The notes beneath the pieces are model-generated. The model was given only the letters and a program-made list of their open reading frames with translations, did not search any database and was not told the DNA's origin. 33,660 nucleotides of DNA, from contig CAMOYC010000007.1 of the NCBI GenBank assembly GCA_946629665.1, positions 1 to 33,660 of the forward strand. The letters run 5' to 3'. The DNA comes from an uncultured Lachnospiraceae bacterium (lineage in GTDB: Bacteria; Bacillota; Clostridia; Lachnospirales; Lachnospiraceae). The translations under genes and the position numbers were made by a program. Position 1 is the first letter of the stretch; every line of letters begins with the position of its first letter. This document shows, in pieces, positions 8,497-17,947 of the stretch.

Positions 8497-10932
8497 ATGA
8501 AATGTCTAATCTTAGCAGGCGGCAGCGGGGAGAGACTGTGGCCTTTATCCAGAAAGAACTATCCCAAGCAGTTTATCCCGATCCAGAAGAACCATTCCAT
8601 GTTTCAGGAAACGGTTTCCAGGAATCTCCCTTTTTGTGATGAATTTATCATAATAACCAAGGCAGACTACCGCTTTATCGTGGAGGACCAGATGAAGGCC
8701 TTCCAGGGGACACCTTACCGCTGTGTCTACGAGGAGAAGTCCCGGGGGACTCTGAATGCGATCGCCCTTGCCTGCATGAATCTGACACCGTCCGAGTATG
8801 TATTTGTGGTGGTTTCCGATCATGTGATCTACTCCCGCCCGGAGAGCGGCAGCGGGGAGAAGGATTACAAGGATTCCGTTATGCAGGCCAAGGAATATGC
8901 GAGAGAAGGGTTCATTTCTTTATTTACGGTCAGAGAACATCACATGAATCCTCGCTTCGGCTACATCAGAAATCTGGCGGCAGACGGCAGGGTCGGAGAA
9001 TTTATAGAAAAGCCCCAGGGCTCTGTCCTGGCATCCTTTGATCTGAACCAGGAAGCGGTCTATCGGAACTTGGGAATGCTCCTGTTCCGGGCGGATGTAT
9101 TCCTGAATGAACTGAGCAAGCTGGAGCCGAACCATTATCAGAAGCTCAAAAAGACATTTTCTTTGAGAAACAGCAGCAACGAAAACCTTCGATATGAGAT
9201 CGAGGGGTCCGAGAAGACCTACGATCTCTGGGAGAGCCGCACCTACTACAATGATGCGGGAAGTTATGATTACTATTCTGCCGAGAGTGAGGCAGACCTT
9301 TCCGAACTGATTATAGCAAAGGCGCTCCTGGAGAGGACAGATAAGCTGAAAGCAGTGAAAGGTGTGTTCCTCTGGAGCCAGATCGACAGCCTGGAAGATC
9401 TGGAGAAGACAGACTACACCCTGGAGGGCAAGGTTGTCACAGAAGACTGTTACGACAGTGTGGTGATCAACCACCAGCAGGACCGGACGGTTGTGGTGAA
9501 CGGCCTGGATAACATCATTGTGGCGAACACACCGGATGCAGTCTACATCAGCCGCAAGGGGAGAGCTTCCGAGATCCGTCAGATCATGGAAGATCACCCT
9601 GAATTGCAGGCCGATTCCGAGCAGGGAACGATGTTCTACCGGCCCTGGGGCCATTATGAGGAGCTCGCTTCCGAGGAAAGCTACCGGATCCGCCGTGTTT
9701 TTCTTCCTGCGGACAAGCTGATCCCGGCCCATCGCCACGAGAACAGGAATGAGAATATCACGATCGTACATGGTCAGGCTAAGATCACGAAAAACGGGGA
9801 GAGCCGGATCTACAATGTGAAGGATAACGTGGATCTGCCGGCCGGCACAGAGCACCAGATCGAGAATGCCGGGGAGGAGGTCCTGGTCTTCGTGGAGACG
9901 GCGGTCGGCGAGATCGGCCACGGCAAGGACCTGATCCTCAAAGGAAAAGAAAATGAGCAGGCCGACAGCAAAGACCTGATCCCTGAGGCTCTGGTGAAGC
10001 TGAGCCCGGCCTTCAAGGATTATCTGTGGGGCGGCACGAAGCTCAGAGATATCTACGGGATGAAATGTGATTATGATATCATTGCGGAGGGCTGGATGAT
10101 GTCCGCCCATCCTGCGGGAGAGTCCATCCTGGACAGCGGCCGTTACAAGGGCATGCATTTCGGCAACTATGTAAAGGGGATCGGCCGGGAGGCTCTGGGC
10201 TGGAAGTGCAGTCCGCTGCAGAATTTCCCGATCATGGTGAAGTTTATCGATGCCAAGCAGAGTCTGTCCGTCCAGGTCCATCCGAATGACGATTACGCCC
10301 TGGAGCATGAGAATGAGTACGGTAAGAACGAGATGTGGTATGTCATGGCGGCCGAGCCCGGAGCCGGCCTCTATGTCGGATTCAACCGGGATGTATCCAG
10401 GGAGGAAGTGGCCAGAAGAGTGGAAGACAATACCATCCTCGAGGTGCTGAATTTCTATGAGACCAAGCCCGGGGACGTCTATTATATCCCGGCGGGGACC
10501 GTTCACGCGATCGGCGCCGGCAACCTGATCTGTGAGATCCAGCAGTCCAGTAACTGCACCTACCGTCTTTACGATTATGACCGCCGCGATAAATTTGGCA
10601 ATGCCCGGGAGCTGCATCTGGACAAGGCGCTGGATGTATTGAATTTCCATAAGTTTGAACCGGAAGCCCTGGAGTCCGAACAGGACAGCGCAGGCACAGT
10701 GATCACCAGGTGTAAGTACTTTGAATCGACGGTATACGATGTGCAGGGCCAGGCCAGGATCCCGGTCAGCAGCAGTAATTTTGCTTCGATCATCTGTATG
10801 CAGGGCCAGGGAATCTTACGCTGTAACGGGGAGGAGCTGGCAGTTCAGGCAGGCGAGAGTATCTTTGTTCCGGCAATCGACAGTATCGTGGATGCAGAAG
10901 GACAGATGACCCTGATTCTCAGTCACGTGTGA
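8497..10932 (+). CDS. Fusion: mannose-1-phosphate guanylyltransferase + cupin + class I mannose-6-phosphate isomerase
   Basis: 811 aa. N-term LILAGGSGERLWPLSRKNYPKQF (nucleotidyltransferase); middle cupin RPWGHYEELASEESYRIRRVFLPADKLIPAHRHENRNENITIVHG; C-term LSPAFKDYLWGGTKL...DAKQSLSVQVHPND...GTVHAIGAGNLICEIQQSSNCTYRLYDYDR (ManA). Confidence 0.88.
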   Translation: MKCLILAGGSGERLWPLSRKNYPKQFIPIQKNHSMFQETVSRNLPFCDEFIIITKADYRFIVEDQMKAFQGTPYRCVYEEKSRGTLNAIALACMNLTPSEYVFVVVSDHVIYSRPESGSGEKDYKDSVMQAKEYAREGFISLFTVREHHMNPRFGYIRNLAADGRVGEFIEKPQGSVLASFDLNQEAVYRNLGMLLFRADVFLNELSKLEPNHYQKLKKTFSLRNSSNENLRYEIEGSEKTYDLWESRTYYNDAGSYDYYSAESEADLSELIIAKALLERTDKLKAVKGVFLWSQIDSLEDLEKTDYTLEGKVVTEDCYDSVVINHQQDRTVVVNGLDNIIVANTPDAVYISRKGRASEIRQIMEDHPELQADSEQGTMFYRPWGHYEELASEESYRIRRVFLPADKLIPAHRHENRNENITIVHGQAKITKNGESRIYNVKDNVDLPAGTEHQIENAGEEVLVFVETAVGEIGHGKDLILKGKENEQADSKDLIPEALVKLSPAFKDYLWGGTKLRDIYGMKCDYDIIAEGWMMSAHPAGESILDSGRYKGMHFGNYVKGIGREALGWKCSPLQNFPIMVKFIDAKQSLSVQVHPNDDYALEHENEYGKNEMWYVMAAEPGAGLYVGFNRDVSREEVARRVEDNTILEVLNFYETKPGDVYYIPAGTVHAIGAGNLICEIQQSSNCTYRLYDYDRRDKFGNARELHLDKALDVLNFHKFEPEALESEQDSAGTVITRCKYFESTVYDVQGQARIPVSSSNFASIICMQGQGILRCNGEELAVQAGESIFVPAIDSIVDAEGQMTLILSHV

Positions 10933-11077
10933 TAGAAAACGTATGTTATTTTTTTATCAAAAATGCTTTCCTTTTTTGAGGATACATGATATCATGATGG
11001 CATAACCAAAGTGGATACTATTATTGGCCCGGGATTCCGGATTTCGGGGCGATGAAAAATGCAAAGGAGTGTAAATT

Positions 11078-12301
11078 ATGCAGACAAAAGATGTTGTAAT
11101 CGTAAGTGCATGTCGTACCGCTATCGGTAAGTTCTTAGGAGAGTTTAAGAACGTTTCCGCAAGAGATCTGGCTATTGCAGTTGGTAAGGAAGCGATCAGC
11201 CGTGCCGGCATCGAGCCTAAGGATGTTGACGAGATCGTTATGGGCCAGGTTTATACCTCTATGCAGGGTTCCCTTCCTGCACGTCAGGTATCCCAGCGCA
11301 TCGGTATGTCCATCGAGTCCAACGCAGTGAACGTAAACCAGAACTGTGCTTCCGGTATGCGTGCATTAGAGATTGCCTGTGACGATATCCAGCTGGGCAA
11401 GACGGAGATCGGCCTTGTTGTTGGTGTTGACAACATGACACAGGTTCCTTTCCTTCTTCCGAAGGGACGTATGGGATATCGTATGGGTTCCATCCCGAAT
11501 CAGGGCGGCGCTGAGTTATACGACGCACTGCTTCATGATGCACTTTATGATGAGCTGTCCGGCGGACACATGGGCGTAACCGCAGATAATGTAGCTAAGC
11601 TTTACAATATCACCCGCGAAGAGTGTGACGAGCTGGCAGTTATGAGCCACGAGCGTGCATGCAAGGCAACAGAAGAGGGCAAGTTCAAAGAGGAAATGAT
11701 CGACATCGTTGAGCATACCAGAAAAGGCGATAAGATCCATAATACAGACGAGCATAAGATCGAGGGCTGCACTATGGAGTCCATCTCCAGATTAAGACCT
11801 GTATTCACAAAGGACGGCGTTACCACAGCAGCGAATGCTTCCGGTATCAACGACGCAGCTGCAGCAGTTGTCGTTATGTCCGTGGACAAGGCAAAAGAAC
11901 TGGGAATCGAGCCTATGGCTAAGATGATGGCTATCTGCGGCAAGGGCGTTGACGCCAGCGTTATGGGCCTTGGACCGGCAGTTGCAATTCCTAAGTGCTT
12001 AGACGCAGCAGGCGTTAAGTTTGAAGATGTTGACTACTGGGAAGTAAACGAAGCTTTCGCAGCTCAGTTCATCGGCGTAGAGCGCAAGTTAAAAGAAGAT
12101 TACGGATACATTGTTGACCGTAACAAGACCAACATCAACGGTTCCGGAATCTCCTTAGGACACCCGGTTGGATGTTCTGCACTTCGTATCATCGTAACCA
12201 TGTTATATGAGATGAAGCGTCAGGATGCTAAGATCGGCTGCGCATCCCTCTGTGTAGGCGGTGGCCCGGCTATGGCATCCCTGTGGACCCGCGAGATCTA
12301 A
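11078..12301 (+). CDS. thlA: Acetyl-CoA C-acetyltransferase (thiolase)
   Basis: 407 aa; NVNQNCASGMRALEIA (active Cys), EVNEAFAAQFIGVE, NINGSGISLGHPVGCSALR, CASLCVGGGPAMA. Confidence 0.95.
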   Translation: MQTKDVVIVSACRTAIGKFLGEFKNVSARDLAIAVGKEAISRAGIEPKDVDEIVMGQVYTSMQGSLPARQVSQRIGMSIESNAVNVNQNCASGMRALEIACDDIQLGKTEIGLVVGVDNMTQVPFLLPKGRMGYRMGSIPNQGGAELYDALLHDALYDELSGGHMGVTADNVAKLYNITREECDELAVMSHERACKATEEGKFKEEMIDIVEHTRKGDKIHNTDEHKIEGCTMESISRLRPVFTKDGVTTAANASGINDAAAAVVVMSVDKAKELGIEPMAKMMAICGKGVDASVMGLGPAVAIPKCLDAAGVKFEDVDYWEVNEAFAAQFIGVERKLKEDYGYIVDRNKTNINGSGISLGHPVGCSALRIIVTMLYEMKRQDAKIGCASLCVGGGPAMASLWTREI

Positions 12302-12352
12302 TCCCACGATCCACACTGCTGTTTCATTAAAGTTTGATCATAGTTTTTTCAG

Positions 12353-12384
12353 GGAACTTCGGCCCGGGCCGGAGTTCCTTTTTT
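12353..12384 (+). terminator. Intrinsic terminator after thiolase
   Basis: GGAACTTCGGCCCGGGCCGGAGTTCC stem-loop followed by TTTTTT. Confidence 0.8.
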
Positions 12385-12442
12385 GTTGCCCCGCGGCATG
12401 CAATATGATAAAATTAAGACAGGAAAAAGCGGAGGTAGGAAT

Positions 12443-13930
12443 ATGATCAGTGATAAGCTTTTACAAGCAAGAATCTATGAGAAGAATAATGAGAGTTCCG
12501 CGGAGAGCCGTCCACGTTTTCACTTTACTCCGAGAACCGGATGGATGAATGATCCCAACGGTTTCTCCTATTATGACGGGGCTTACCATCTGTTCTACCA
12601 GTACTACCCTTATGATACCAAGTGGGGGCCGATGCACTGGGGCCATGCCAGGTCGGAGGACCTTGTCCACTGGGAGTACCTTCCTGCAGCTTTAGCACCG
12701 GACCGGTCTTATGATGCGGAGGGCTGCTGGTCAGGCAGTGCAGTGACTTTGCCGGACGGAAGACAGCTTCTGGTCTACACCGGCAGGCTGGTGACGGAGA
12801 ACAGGGAAGAAGGTATTTTCCAGGTCCAGTGTCTGGCTGTGGGAGATGGACTGGATTATGAGAAATATGAGGGCAATCCGGTGATCACAGGTGCTGATCT
12901 TCCGGCCGGGGCCAGCGTCCGGGATTTCCGTGACCCCAAGGTCTGGCTGGATGAGACCACGGGCTGTTACCTGATGGCAGTCGGAAGCCGGGCTGCCGAT
13001 GGGAGTGGCCAGATCCTCCTTTTCCGGAGCCGGGATGGTTTTTCCTGGACTTATGTTAAGGTGCTGGAGGCCTGTCACGGACAGTATGGCCATATGTGGG
13101 AGTGCCCTGATTTTACGGTGTTCGGAGATAAGGGCCTGCTCATGGTGTCCCCTCAGGATATGATAAGAGAAGGCGAGTTCCAGAACGCCCATGGAAATAT
13201 GTACCTGGCCGGCAGCTATGATAAGGAGACCTGTACCTTTTCCAGAGAAGAGGTCCATGCGATCGATCATGGCTATGATTTCTATGCCACCCAGACGCTC
13301 ATTGCCCCGGATGGACGACGGATCATGATTGCCTGGATGCAGGCCTGGGAGAATGCCCATGAGCATCCTTTCCCTCAGGACTGGGCAGGTATGATGACCG
13401 TTCCCCGGGAGCTGACCCTCAAGGGAAATCGTCTGATCCAGAACCCCATCAGAGAGATTGAAAAACTTAGATCTGATAAGGTTGCCTACCATAACCTCAC
13501 GCTGAATGGAAGGATCAAACTGGCAGGGATCAGCGGCAGGTGCCTTGACATGACTGTGGATGTCAAACCTGTCTCCCCGGAAGATCATTATGAATATTTT
13601 GAGATCCGACTGGCAGAGGGCGAGGTCCGGGGCCGGTACTATACATCTGTGCTGCGCTATGAACCGGCAGCAGGCTTGGTTACCTTTGACCGGGCCGTCT
13701 CCGGATATGCAGGGGACTGTCTGCCTGCAAGAAAGCTGAAACTGGATGAGGACAGGGACGGAGTGATCCGTTTCCGTATCCTGCTGGATAAATATTCTGC
13801 AGAGATCTTTGTCAACGACGGGGAGTATGTGCTGTCCTCCGTGCTGGAGACATCCCAGGCGGCGAGGGGCATTTCTTTCATCTCCCAGGGCGACTGTCGG
13901 ATCGATATTGAAAAATATGATATGTTTTAA
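12443..13930 (+). CDS. GH32 beta-fructosidase / sucrose(-6-phosphate) hydrolase
   Basis: WMNDPNGF nucleophile motif, FRDPK, WECPDF; start ATG 12443 with SD GGAGG. Confidence 0.93.
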   Translation: MISDKLLQARIYEKNNESSAESRPRFHFTPRTGWMNDPNGFSYYDGAYHLFYQYYPYDTKWGPMHWGHARSEDLVHWEYLPAALAPDRSYDAEGCWSGSAVTLPDGRQLLVYTGRLVTENREEGIFQVQCLAVGDGLDYEKYEGNPVITGADLPAGASVRDFRDPKVWLDETTGCYLMAVGSRAADGSGQILLFRSRDGFSWTYVKVLEACHGQYGHMWECPDFTVFGDKGLLMVSPQDMIREGEFQNAHGNMYLAGSYDKETCTFSREEVHAIDHGYDFYATQTLIAPDGRRIMIAWMQAWENAHEHPFPQDWAGMMTVPRELTLKGNRLIQNPIREIEKLRSDKVAYHNLTLNGRIKLAGISGRCLDMTVDVKPVSPEDHYEYFEIRLAEGEVRGRYYTSVLRYEPAAGLVTFDRAVSGYAGDCLPARKLKLDEDRDGVIRFRILLDKYSAEIFVNDGEYVLSSVLETSQAARGISFISQGDCRIDIEKYDMF

Positions 13931-13985
13931 CATGGAGGCCCTATCTGCCTGACGCAGGGGGCCTTATCTTATAGAGGAGTGGAAT

Positions 13986-15164
13986 ATGAAGTACAGAAAA
14001 GATCGCCACGGCAATGATATCTCCGTTCTGGGGTTTGGCTGCATGCGCTTCCAGCAGTCAGGCGGGAAGATCAACATGGAGAAGACCGAGAAGCAGATCA
14101 TGAGGGCTTACCGGGCCGGTGTGAACTATTATGACACCGCCTATGTATACGGGGGGAGCGAGGCTGCTCTAGGAGAGATCCTGGAGAAGAACGGAATCCG
14201 TGACAAGGTGTATATAGCCACCAAATTGCCTCACTATATGATCCGCAAAAGAGACAGTCTGGAAAAATATTTTCAGGAACAGTTAAAACGGCTGCGCACG
14301 GATCACATCGATTACTACCTGATGCATATGCTGACCGATGTGGCTACCTGGGAAAGACTGAAAGACCTGGGTATCCTGGAATGGCTGGAGATGAAAAAAA
14401 GCAGAGGCCAGATCCGTCAGGTCGGTTTCTCCTACCATGGAAATTCTGATATGTTCTGCAGTCTGATCGATGCCTACGACTGGGATTTCTGCCAGATCCA
14501 GTATAATTATCTGGATGAGCATTCCCAGGCCGGCCGGGTCGGACTTCAGTATGCCAATAAAAAGGGATTGCCTGTGATCATTATGGAACCGCTCCGGGGC
14601 GGTAAGCTTGCGGGCGGTCTTCCGGAGGAGGCTGTGAGACTGATCCGGGAGCATGATCCTGTCGCTACCCCGGCCCAGCTGGCCTTCCGCTGGCTCTGGG
14701 ACCAGCCGGAGGTAACCTGTGTTCTTTCCGGTATGAATACACAGAAAATGGTCTGGGAGAATGTAAAGACTGCTTCTGCCAGTCAGGTTGGAGATCTGAC
14801 GGAGGAAGAGCGGGAGATCATCAGGCAGGTGGTCGGGATGATCAATGCAAAGATGAAGGTGGGATGTACCGGCTGCAGATACTGCATGCCCTGCCCGCAG
14901 AATGTGGACATACCCGGAACCTTTGCGGCTTATAACAGAAGATATTCTGACGGCTATGTCAAAGCGGTTTCCGAATATTTCATGTGTACGGCTCTCCGCC
15001 GGGAGCCGTCCTCCGCGTCCAATTGTATCGGATGCGGCAAGTGTGAGATGCACTGCCCCCAGCACATAGAGATCAGAAAAGAATTAAAGAATGCAGCGAA
15101 AGTGCTTGAGAATCCCCTCTACAAGGTCGGGAAGAGAGCAGTGAAACTGCTGAAACTGTACTAG
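13986..15164 (+). CDS. Aldo/keto reductase with C-terminal 4Fe-4S domain
   Basis: 392 aa; AKR motifs NYYDTAYVYGGSE, HIDYYLMH; C-term CTGCRYCMPCP and CIGCGKCEMHCP. Confidence 0.92.
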   Translation: MKYRKDRHGNDISVLGFGCMRFQQSGGKINMEKTEKQIMRAYRAGVNYYDTAYVYGGSEAALGEILEKNGIRDKVYIATKLPHYMIRKRDSLEKYFQEQLKRLRTDHIDYYLMHMLTDVATWERLKDLGILEWLEMKKSRGQIRQVGFSYHGNSDMFCSLIDAYDWDFCQIQYNYLDEHSQAGRVGLQYANKKGLPVIIMEPLRGGKLAGGLPEEAVRLIREHDPVATPAQLAFRWLWDQPEVTCVLSGMNTQKMVWENVKTASASQVGDLTEEEREIIRQVVGMINAKMKVGCTGCRYCMPCPQNVDIPGTFAAYNRRYSDGYVKAVSEYFMCTALRREPSSASNCIGCGKCEMHCPQHIEIRKELKNAAKVLENPLYKVGKRAVKLLKLY

Positions 15165-15190
15165 AGCCTGATTTGGAGAGGAGTGATACT

Positions 15191-15718
15191 ATGGCAGAAT
15201 TAACATTTATGGACGGAAAGATTGTCCTTATGAAGGGTGATATCACGGAACTGGACTGTGACTGCATCGTAAACGCGGCAAACAAGTCCCTTTTAGGAGG
15301 TGGCGGCGTGGATGGCGCAATCCACCGGGCTGCAGGCCCGCAGCTGCTGGAGGCCTGCAAAAAGCTGAACGGATGTCCGACCGGGGAAGCAAAGATCACA
15401 CCCGGCTTTAATCTTCCTGCCCGCTATGTAATCCACACGGTGGGACCGGTATTTTCCGGCAAAGGCCAGGACCCGATCGACCTGGCCAATTGCTACTGGA
15501 ATTCTCTTGAAGCAGCTAAAGGTCATGAAGCGAAAAGTATTGCTTTTCCCTGTATCTCAACCGGCGTCTACGGGTATCCCCACAGACAGGCAGCTATGGT
15601 CGCAGTTACCACTGTGAAAAGATGGCTGGAAGAAAATGATGACTATGAGATCAAAGTGATCTTCTGTGCATTTGACCAGCGTAATTTCCGTTGCCTGAAG
15701 ATGGAATTGGAAGGATAA
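15191..15718 (+). CDS. Macrodomain (ADP-ribose-binding/deacylase) protein
   Basis: GDITELDCDCIVNAANKSLLGGGGVDGAIHRAAG, ARYVIHTVGPV, CISTGVYGYP. Confidence 0.93.
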   Translation: MAELTFMDGKIVLMKGDITELDCDCIVNAANKSLLGGGGVDGAIHRAAGPQLLEACKKLNGCPTGEAKITPGFNLPARYVIHTVGPVFSGKGQDPIDLANCYWNSLEAAKGHEAKSIAFPCISTGVYGYPHRQAAMVAVTTVKRWLEENDDYEIKVIFCAFDQRNFRCLKMELEG

Positions 15719-15725
15719 AATCCGG

Positions 15726-16781
15726 TTATCGGAATCTGGCCCTGTAGATATTGACACAGGTGTAGGCCTCTTTGTAGTGAGAAGCGATCATAAGGAAGAT
15801 CTTTCCATCCGAAGCAACCTGGATTCCTTCCGGTTCTCTATGAGACAGCTTTTTCCCACCGCGGATGGTTCGGCTGGATGACTTTCCGGTCTTGTAATTG
15901 TACTTTTTCAGGATGATCGGGCGATACCGTTTTTTAAGGATCCTCATTTCCGCTTTGGAGGCGCTTCCTTCAATCGTGTAGATGGTAGTACCTTTGATGT
16001 CAAAACCCTGGAAGGGGCCCTTGGTCAGGCTTCTGCTAAAACTTTTCTGAATCTTTTTTGTATTGATATGCCGGCCGTTTTTCAGGGCGTAGACCTGAAA
16101 GCGCTGCCGGCCTTTTCTGATGTAACGCACTGCCAGCTTTTTTCCGTCTGCGCTTATGGCAGGGAAGACATTGCTGGCATAGGAGGATTTTGTTCCGGCT
16201 GTCCGGATGCGATAATGGATCCTGGCATGCTTACGCAGAGTTTTGCCTGGCCGGTAGGTAAAACAGGAGATGCTGGTGGTTTCTCCACTTCCTGATGAAC
16301 AGTCACTGCCGGTCCAAAGCCATGTCTTTCCGTCGTCACTCACACAATCCAGATTGGTTCCGTGGCCGAAATCAATGAGAGTCATGTAGTCACTGGTCCA
16401 GGTTCCGTCCTCCCGGTATCCGATCCGGGTCAGTCGAAGATCGTTGGACCCGGAGCCATGGGTGGCCATGACCGACAGGTAGTAATAATAAGTACCATCT
16501 GTCGTATACCCCTGGGGGATCCGTCTTGTAGAAAGTAAAGCGGCTTTGTGCACCAATGTAAGATCGCTTTTTGCTGTTTCCGCAGGAGTTGTGGCTGAGA
16601 CTTTTCTCATCAGAGTCTGTGTCAGCTTCGGCATGGAAGTATTTTCTTTTTTTGAGATATTGGTGACGACTTTTGCGGAAATGTGCACTGGCCGGCAGGA
16701 TCCTGCAGTCAATATAGTCCATATTGCAGTAAAAAAAATGATAAGGGATCCGGTCCCCTTACAAGCTCGTATCCGTTTCAT
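15726..16781 (-). CDS. Exported beta-propeller protein, possibly TagC / helveticin J-like
   Basis: MKRIRACKGTGSLIIFFTAIWTILTAG signal-like N-terminus; propeller-like repeats (RIPQGYTTDGTYYYYLSV, GTNLDCVSDDGKTWLWTG, EPEGIQVASDGKIFLMIASH). Start 16781 has SD GAAAGGA. Family assignment from memory only. Confidence 0.55.
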   Translation of the reverse strand: MKRIRACKGTGSLIIFFTAIWTILTAGSCRPVHISAKVVTNISKKENTSMPKLTQTLMRKVSATTPAETAKSDLTLVHKAALLSTRRIPQGYTTDGTYYYYLSVMATHGSGSNDLRLTRIGYREDGTWTSDYMTLIDFGHGTNLDCVSDDGKTWLWTGSDCSSGSGETTSISCFTYRPGKTLRKHARIHYRIRTAGTKSSYASNVFPAISADGKKLAVRYIRKGRQRFQVYALKNGRHINTKKIQKSFSRSLTKGPFQGFDIKGTTIYTIEGSASKAEMRILKKRYRPIILKKYNYKTGKSSSRTIRGGKKLSHREPEGIQVASDGKIFLMIASHYKEAYTCVNIYRARFR

Positions 16782-16895
16782 GATTGTCCTTTCAATTGTG
16801 ACCCGTTGATTGTGTAACTTACCACTATATGGTATCATGGAATTACTTATTTTCCAATCAATAACGGAGAGATTCAGGAAGGAGAAGGATGTGGT

Positions 16896-17918
16896 ATGAA
16901 AGATTCTGGAATCAGGAAACTGTTTGTCATGCTTTCCCTGACCCTGCTGCCGGGCATCCTGCTTTGGCAGGGGGCTGACTGCCAGGCCGGTGCGAAGACG
17001 AGACAGGTGACCGTAAAATATGAGGGGAAAGTGATCAGCACGGACAGACTGTATGGCTTGTCCGCAGATAAGTATATGCTGATCCCCTGCAAGATGCTCT
17101 TAAAACATCCGGAAACCGGAGTGAGCGCCAAGTACAACCGGAAGAAAAAGAAACTGAGACTGATGCGCAATAACATTGAGCTTGTGATGTATGAGGGCAG
17201 GAGCAAGGCAGTTCTGAACGAGGAGAGGATTTTCTCACTTGGAACAAAACTGAGGACCGTGCCCATGTCCGGGAAGAAAATGCTGATGGTGCCCGCCAAG
17301 AAAGTCTGCAGGCTCCTGGGCCTTTCCTATTCCTACAATGCGGTGACCCGGACGATACGGCTGAAAGCCCGAAAGCCGGTGATCGAGGACAGGTCAAGCA
17401 TCCAGTCCAAGGTGTTTATGTACATGGATACGAAGGAATTTGTGAAGCTGATCGGGCCCATTGCGCAGAAAGATTATCATAAGAACGGGGTGCTGGCATC
17501 CGTTACGATCGCCCAGGCCATCCACGAAAGCTGGAGCGGAACCTCCCTGCTTGCCCAGAAAGGCAATAATCTTTTCGGAATGAAGACCAATCTGTCCGGC
17601 AACAGCTGGAAAGGTTCTACCTGGGGTGGGAAAGTCTACTGGAAACGGACCCGGGAGGAATACGGGGGAAGAGTGGTGAGGATTACTGCCCCCTTCCGGA
17701 AATACAGCAGTGTGAACAAGTCCATCGGGGACCATTCCGCCTACCTGAAGAATGCCATGAACGGGTCGCGGCGCAGGTATGCCGGCCTGACCAGGACCAA
17801 AAGCTACAAAAAACAGATCCGCATCCTTCAAAAAGGCGGTTACTGTACTTTCCATGATTACGGGAAGAATCTGATCTCCGTGATCAAAAGATACAATCTG
17901 ACGAGATATGATAAATAA
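16896..17918 (+). CDS. Secreted N-acetylglucosaminidase with copper-amine-oxidase-N-like stalk
   Basis: Signal peptide; AKYNRKKKKLRLMRNNIELVMYEG...LGLSYSYNAVTRTIRLKA (CuAO_N-like); glucosaminidase VLASVTIAQAIHESWSGTSLLAQKGNNLFGMK. Confidence 0.85.
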   Translation: MKDSGIRKLFVMLSLTLLPGILLWQGADCQAGAKTRQVTVKYEGKVISTDRLYGLSADKYMLIPCKMLLKHPETGVSAKYNRKKKKLRLMRNNIELVMYEGRSKAVLNEERIFSLGTKLRTVPMSGKKMLMVPAKKVCRLLGLSYSYNAVTRTIRLKARKPVIEDRSSIQSKVFMYMDTKEFVKLIGPIAQKDYHKNGVLASVTIAQAIHESWSGTSLLAQKGNNLFGMKTNLSGNSWKGSTWGGKVYWKRTREEYGGRVVRITAPFRKYSSVNKSIGDHSAYLKNAMNGSRRRYAGLTRTKSYKKQIRILQKGGYCTFHDYGKNLISVIKRYNLTRYDK

Positions 17919-17947
17919 TCAATGTGTACCAGGAGGAGACGATAATA

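Noticed and set aside
8920-10650. 576-aa minus-strand ORF antisense to the ManC-ManA fusion
   Set aside because: Shadow ORF of a GC-biased gene; hydrophobic low-sense translation, no SD or recognisable domain, while the plus strand has clear motifs.
12731-13933. 400-aa minus-strand ORF antisense to GH32
   Set aside because: Mirror of codon periodicity of the GH32 gene; no protein-family signal.
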